Assembly (NCBI RefSeq): GCF_019711375.1 | Contig: NZ_CP081295.1 | Span: 1,612,001-1,676,000 of the forward strand | Direction of reading: 5' to 3' | DNA length: 64,000 bases | DNA from: Qipengyuania aurantiaca | GTDB taxonomy: Bacteria; Pseudomonadota; Alphaproteobacteria; Sphingomonadales; Sphingomonadaceae | Shown: positions 60,624 through 64,000 of the stretch, one piece after another | How the letters are laid out: each line of letters begins with the position of its first letter | How positions within the stretch are numbered: the first letter of the stretch is position 1 | The notes under the pieces: model-generated | What the model saw: the letters and a program-made list of their open reading frames with translations, nothing else | Database searches by the model: none | What the model was told of the DNA's origin: nothing | Translations under genes and position numbers: made by a program

Positions 60624-63407
60624 TCAGGCGGCTTCGAGTAGTTCCTGCGCAAGACGCTTGCGCACGTCCTTTTCCACCCCGGCGCGCAGCGCGCGTTCGA
60701 GCGCGGCGGCCTTTTCGCCCAGCGCTTCCTCGCCGAACATGCCCGCGGTCCCGGCCAGCTTGTGAACCGTGCGCGCGAGGTTTTCGACAGGCTTCCCCTC
60801 CAGCTCGTCCTCACGCAGGGCTAGCGTCACTGCCTCGATGGCTTCGCTGCGCCGCGCGTTCCAGCGTTCGAGCATTTCGGGCGAATGGCGCGGCTTGGAC
60901 GAGCCGGCGACCGCTTCGCGGCTCCTAGTCTCGTCGACGATCTTCACCGGCAGCCAGCGGGCGAGCGCTGCGGCGAGTTCCTTGAACACCAGCGGTTTCG
61001 CCAGATGGTCCTGCATCCCCGCATCATGCGCCGCGGTGATGTCCTCGGGGTAAGCGTTGGCCGTAAGCGCGACGATCGGCAGCTTTGCCGGGCCGAGACC
61101 GCCCTTGCGGATCATGCGCGTGGCGGAATAGCCGTCACACCCCGGCATCTGGATATCCATCAGCACGAGGTCGAAAGCCTGCGGCGTGTTCGCCGCTTGC
61201 AGCACCATCGAGACCGCCTCCAGCCCGTCATGCGCCACGCTGACCTTCTGGCCGAGCTGCTCGAGCATGGCGAGCACCAGCATGCGGTTCACATCGTGGT
61301 CTTCGGCCAGGAGGATGCGCGCCTTGCTTGCTGGGCGCGCGAAGCTTTCCGGCTCGTCCGACTTGGTCTGCGCACCCCCGGCCGCCACTTCGAGTGGGAC
61401 GCGCAGGGTAAAGCGCGAGCCGATGCCGGGCATGGATTCGACCACGAGCGACCCGCCCAGCAATTCCGCCAGCTGGCGCGAAATGCTGAGGCCAAGGCCC
61501 GTGCCGCCAAAGCGCCGGGTGGTGGTCGCCTCTTCCTGGATGAAAGGGTCGAAAATGTGCTCCAGCCGCTTGGGATTGATCCCGATTCCACTGTCCTCGA
61601 CCGTCAGGCTGACCCATTCGCCCTCTTGCGTTACGCGGACCTCCACCACGCCCTGTTCGGTGAATTTGACCGCGTTGGAGATGAGGTTGAGCAGGATCTG
61701 CCGCAGCCGCAGTGGGTCGCTGACGATGCGACGCGGCAGGCCGGGGGCGCAGTCGAGCGCGATGCGGATGCCCTTGCGGTCGGCGCTGGCCGAATGCAGG
61801 CCGACGCAATCTTCGGCAAGCTGGCGCAGGTCGAACTCCTCTTCGTTCGGCACGAGCTGCCCGGATTCGATCTTGGATATGTCGAGGATATCGTTGAGCA
61901 GCATCATCATCGAGCGGCCCGACCGCTCGATCAGATCGGCGTAGCGCGCCGCATCGTCGTGCAGCTTCATCTGGCGCAGCAATTCGGCAAAGCCGAGCAC
62001 CCCGTTCATGGGCGTGCGGATTTCATGACTCATATTGGCGAGGAACTGCGCCTTGGCGCGCGCGGCGTTCTCCGCATGGCGCGTGGCGCGCTTGAGCTGG
62101 CGTTCCAGCTCGACCCGCAAGGTAATGTCGCGCGCCGAAACGATGATCCCTTCGCGCTCTCCGGTTCTCCGGTCATAGGCAATCGCGCAATCGGCCTCGA
62201 TATAGACGGGCTTGCCGTCCTCGTCGTCGAGCAGGCGGCGGTAGGTGAACCGCTCGGTCTCACTCTTGCCGGAGAGCAAGCGGTCCTCAACCCCGGCGAT
62301 ATCTTCGCGCGATTCGGGATGCGCCCGTTCGGAGGTGACCGAGCCGAGAAACGCTTCCGGCCCCACGCCTAGCACGTTGCGGGTGGAAGGCGAGGCGTAG
62401 GTGCACACGCCGTGGAGATCGTAGCGCAGGATCGCGTCTGTGATGTTCTCGGCCAAGAGGGCCAGCTGCTGCTTTCCCAGCGCCAGCTCGCGGTTCATCC
62501 GCTCGCGTGTGGACAACACGGCGGCCACAGGCATGCCGACGATCATCGACGAGGCGAGGAAAGCCTCGAGCAGGAAGATCTGCACGTCGCCCGGCACCGG
62601 ATAAAGATGGATCGGCCCCATCCCCATCGCAGTGCAGATGGTTGCGATCACAGCGACCTTCATGACCGAGAAGGCTGTGCCAAGTGTGCCGAGCTGGAAG
62701 GCATGAGCGATCACGATCGGCGGAACGAGGAAAAGCAACGGGTAGGCGGTCTGGGTAAAGACGAGCAGCGTGACCGTCGTGCCTCCAATGGTCATCGCCA
62801 TCCATTCGAGTGCCTCGCGGCGGGTAGGCCGACGGAGCTTTTCGAAAGCATCCCACAGGACCATGGTCGATGGTGCAAGGATCAGCATGCTGAGCGCGTC
62901 GGAAGCAGCCCAGCGTGCGACACCGGGCAAAAGGCCTGCGTCGCCACTCAGGGCGACATTTGCTACAATCGCGGAGGCAAGCGGGGCAGTGAGCCCGGCG
63001 GCAACCATGAAGCGCGACAGGTCACGCGTCTCCCCCATGTCCGGGCGCGGTCCGCACCAACGGCGCACGAGTGTAACCGCGACCCAAATCTCGACGAAGT
63101 TGGCGCTAGCGAGGACGGCGGCGGTGAACGGGCTGTCCCCGACCACGAGATTGGCGAAGACGTTGCCCGCGTAACATCCGCCAAGCAGCGCCGCCTCCGA
63201 TTGCAGGCGTGTCCGCAGCAGAAAAGCGACCGCCAGCGCGTTGGGTAGCCAGACGACGGCAATCCGGCCCGAACCGCGCGTCAGCTCGATGCTGGTGTAG
63301 GCAAGCAGCCCGAAGATGATCGCCCCGGCGCAAGCCCAGGCCAGCTTCTTCATCCAGGCGGCGGCCTCCAGGCGGGGAGGCAAGGACTGAATCTGCGCTT
63401 GGGCCAT
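60624..63407 (-). CDS. MASE1 hybrid sensor histidine kinase with receiver and Hpt domains
   Basis: A 927-residue membrane sensor with a complete phosphorelay on one chain: MASE1 membrane domain (about 25-300, eight helices), PAS (about 315-430), HisKA with NMSHEIRTPMN (H461), HATPase (DSGIGI, GGTGLGLSI), receiver with phosphoacceptor D751 (LVLMDIQMPG), and Hpt with H882 (TVHKLAGTAG). The signal is unknown. The final response regulator is not in the window. ATG 63407 is preferred: GGGGGTGA sits eight bases upstream. It is divergent from the TonB gene. Confidence 0.93.
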   Translation of the reverse strand: MAQAQIQSLPPRLEAAAWMKKLAWACAGAIIFGLLAYTSIELTRGSGRIAVVWLPNALAVAFLLRTRLQSEAALLGGCYAGNVFANLVVGDSPFTAAVLASANFVEIWVAVTLVRRWCGPRPDMGETRDLSRFMVAAGLTAPLASAIVANVALSGDAGLLPGVARWAASDALSMLILAPSTMVLWDAFEKLRRPTRREALEWMAMTIGGTTVTLLVFTQTAYPLLFLVPPIVIAHAFQLGTLGTAFSVMKVAVIATICTAMGMGPIHLYPVPGDVQIFLLEAFLASSMIVGMPVAAVLSTRERMNRELALGKQQLALLAENITDAILRYDLHGVCTYASPSTRNVLGVGPEAFLGSVTSERAHPESREDIAGVEDRLLSGKSETERFTYRRLLDDEDGKPVYIEADCAIAYDRRTGEREGIIVSARDITLRVELERQLKRATRHAENAARAKAQFLANMSHEIRTPMNGVLGFAELLRQMKLHDDAARYADLIERSGRSMMMLLNDILDISKIESGQLVPNEEEFDLRQLAEDCVGLHSASADRKGIRIALDCAPGLPRRIVSDPLRLRQILLNLISNAVKFTEQGVVEVRVTQEGEWVSLTVEDSGIGINPKRLEHIFDPFIQEEATTTRRFGGTGLGLSISRQLAELLGGSLVVESMPGIGSRFTLRVPLEVAAGGAQTKSDEPESFARPASKARILLAEDHDVNRMLVLAMLEQLGQKVSVAHDGLEAVSMVLQAANTPQAFDLVLMDIQMPGCDGYSATRMIRKGGLGPAKLPIVALTANAYPEDITAAHDAGMQDHLAKPLVFKELAAALARWLPVKIVDETRSREAVAGSSKPRHSPEMLERWNARRSEAIEAVTLALREDELEGKPVENLARTVHKLAGTAGMFGEEALGEKAAALERALRAGVEKDVRKRLAQELLEAA

Positions 63408-63493
63408 TGCGTGTCTCACCCCCGGAGCTTGCGGAAGGCCCGCCAGCGCGGCCCCTTGTGGAACGTGGGGGGCATCTCCCCGTTTGTGCGGAT

Positions 63494-64000
63494 ATGGCCG
63501 AACAAGCGACCAGCTACAGCACGACGAAAAAGCGACCCAACCCCTGGGTAATCGCTCTTATACTCCTGATTCACATAGGAATCCTCTACGTACTCGCACG
63601 TAGCCTGGCGCCAAATGCAGTCAGCAACGTCGAACGCTCGGTGGTTTCCGCTTTCACAGTGACTGTGACCGCGCCGCCGGAAGAGACGCCCGTGGTCGAG
63701 CCTGAACCCGACGAGGGGGCGCAGGGCGATCCCGGTGAAGAGGCGGTTCCGCAGCCGGTCACCGCACCGACCCCGCGCCGCCAGTTGCGCGAGGATCGGC
63801 CCGTACCTCGCGCCTCCTCCACGGGCAGCGCGACCACCTCGGGCGCGACCCAGTCGGGCGAGGGAACCGGCGCGGCAGGCTCGGGCACCGGAACAGGCGC
63901 AGGACGCGGCGGCGGCGGGCAGGGCGGCGTGGCGGCCACCAAGCCGGTGCTCACGCGCTCGATCAGCGATGTCAGCGCCTTCCCCATCCCGCCGGGCGGG
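63494..64000 (+). CDS. tonB: Energy transducer TonB, 5' part (runs off the window)
   Basis: The frame stays open for 169 codons to the window end. The N-terminus has a basic stretch (TTKKRPNPW), one membrane anchor (VIALILLIHIGILYVLARSL), then a periplasmic Pro/Glu-rich segment and a Gly/Thr/Ser-rich spacer, and finally FPIPPGG, which looks like the start of a TonB-type C-terminal domain. TonB couples the proton-motive force via ExbBD to outer-membrane receptors such as the two in this window. The C-terminal fold is not visible, so the family call is inferred. Confidence 0.72.
   Translation, partial: MAEQATSYSTTKKRPNPWVIALILLIHIGILYVLARSLAPNAVSNVERSVVSAFTVTVTAPPEETPVVEPEPDEGAQGDPGEEAVPQPVTAPTPRRQLREDRPVPRASSTGSATTSGATQSGEGTGAAGSGTGTGAGRGGGGQGGVAATKPVLTRSISDVSAFPIPPGG

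Overview
This window is GC-rich, gene-dense chromosomal DNA. It most resembles an alphaproteobacterium of the order Sphingomonadales, probably the Erythrobacteraceae; this is inferred from gene content, not from rRNA. The grounds are: rpmH-rnpA-yidD-yidC-engB in one run, dnaA beside rpsT, hflK-hflC-degP, a DUF1674 (SdhAF4-like) gene beside rsmB, two very large TonB-dependent receptors, and a tryptophan-halogenase gene with sulfotransferases near a receptor. No phage, insertion sequence, CRISPR array, rRNA or plasmid gene was recognised. One tRNA (Lys, TTT) is present.

Layout. 1-3.7 kb: an HxlR regulator, three poorly characterised genes and comM. 3.9-7.2 kb: the ribosome / RNase P / membrane-insertase operon. 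7.2-16.9 kb: small-molecule metabolism (VOC protein, GST, S1/P1 nuclease, cupin, dapE, dicarboxylate symporter), then nth - K+ channel - dapB, and a CobB-type deacylase. 16.9-20.5 kb: a MoeB/ThiF-like E1 enzyme, DUF983, dnaA and rpsT. 20.6-27.1 kb: msrB, PBP1A, DegP-type protease and HflC/HflK (envelope quality control). 27.2-34.4 kb: mrp, an orphan molybdopterin dehydrogenase subunit, ferrochelatase, a P450, DUF1674 and rsmB. 34.6-40.2 kb: OmpA-like protein, msrA, a secreted methyltransferase-like protein, SIMPL lipoprotein, AguB, folK and a WcaF-like acetyltransferase. 40.3-47.8 kb: tRNA-Lys, then a minus-strand module of TonB-dependent receptor, sulfotransferase, TPR-sulfotransferase and flavin-dependent halogenase. 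48.3-53.1 kb: two TIGR04282/TIGR04283-type glycosyltransferases, an SDR protein, a MerA/Lpd-like flavoprotein and an overlapping radical SAM gene. 53.1-56.8 kb: DUF421, a queuosine-precursor transporter, NupC and a 2-oxoglutarate oxygenase. 57.0-64.0 kb: an Oar-like TonB-dependent receptor, a MASE1 hybrid histidine kinase and a TonB gene cut by the window edge.

The most promising candidate for an undescribed system is the receptor / two sulfotransferases / halogenase module at 40439-47832. Its three enzyme genes overlap head to tail, and no biosynthetic assembly line is nearby to supply a substrate. Second is the overlapping flavoprotein-radical SAM pair at 50709-53110. At the DNA level, three growth-related transcription units (rpmH, rpsT, tRNA-Lys) share an unusually similar promoter layout, and a perfect 16-bp hairpin with a T-run ends four bases before the SIMPL lipoprotein start codon and buries its ribosome binding site.

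Most start sites were chosen by eye from Shine-Dalgarno spacing and family alignment from memory. Functions rest on visible motifs and remembered family features; no database search was run.
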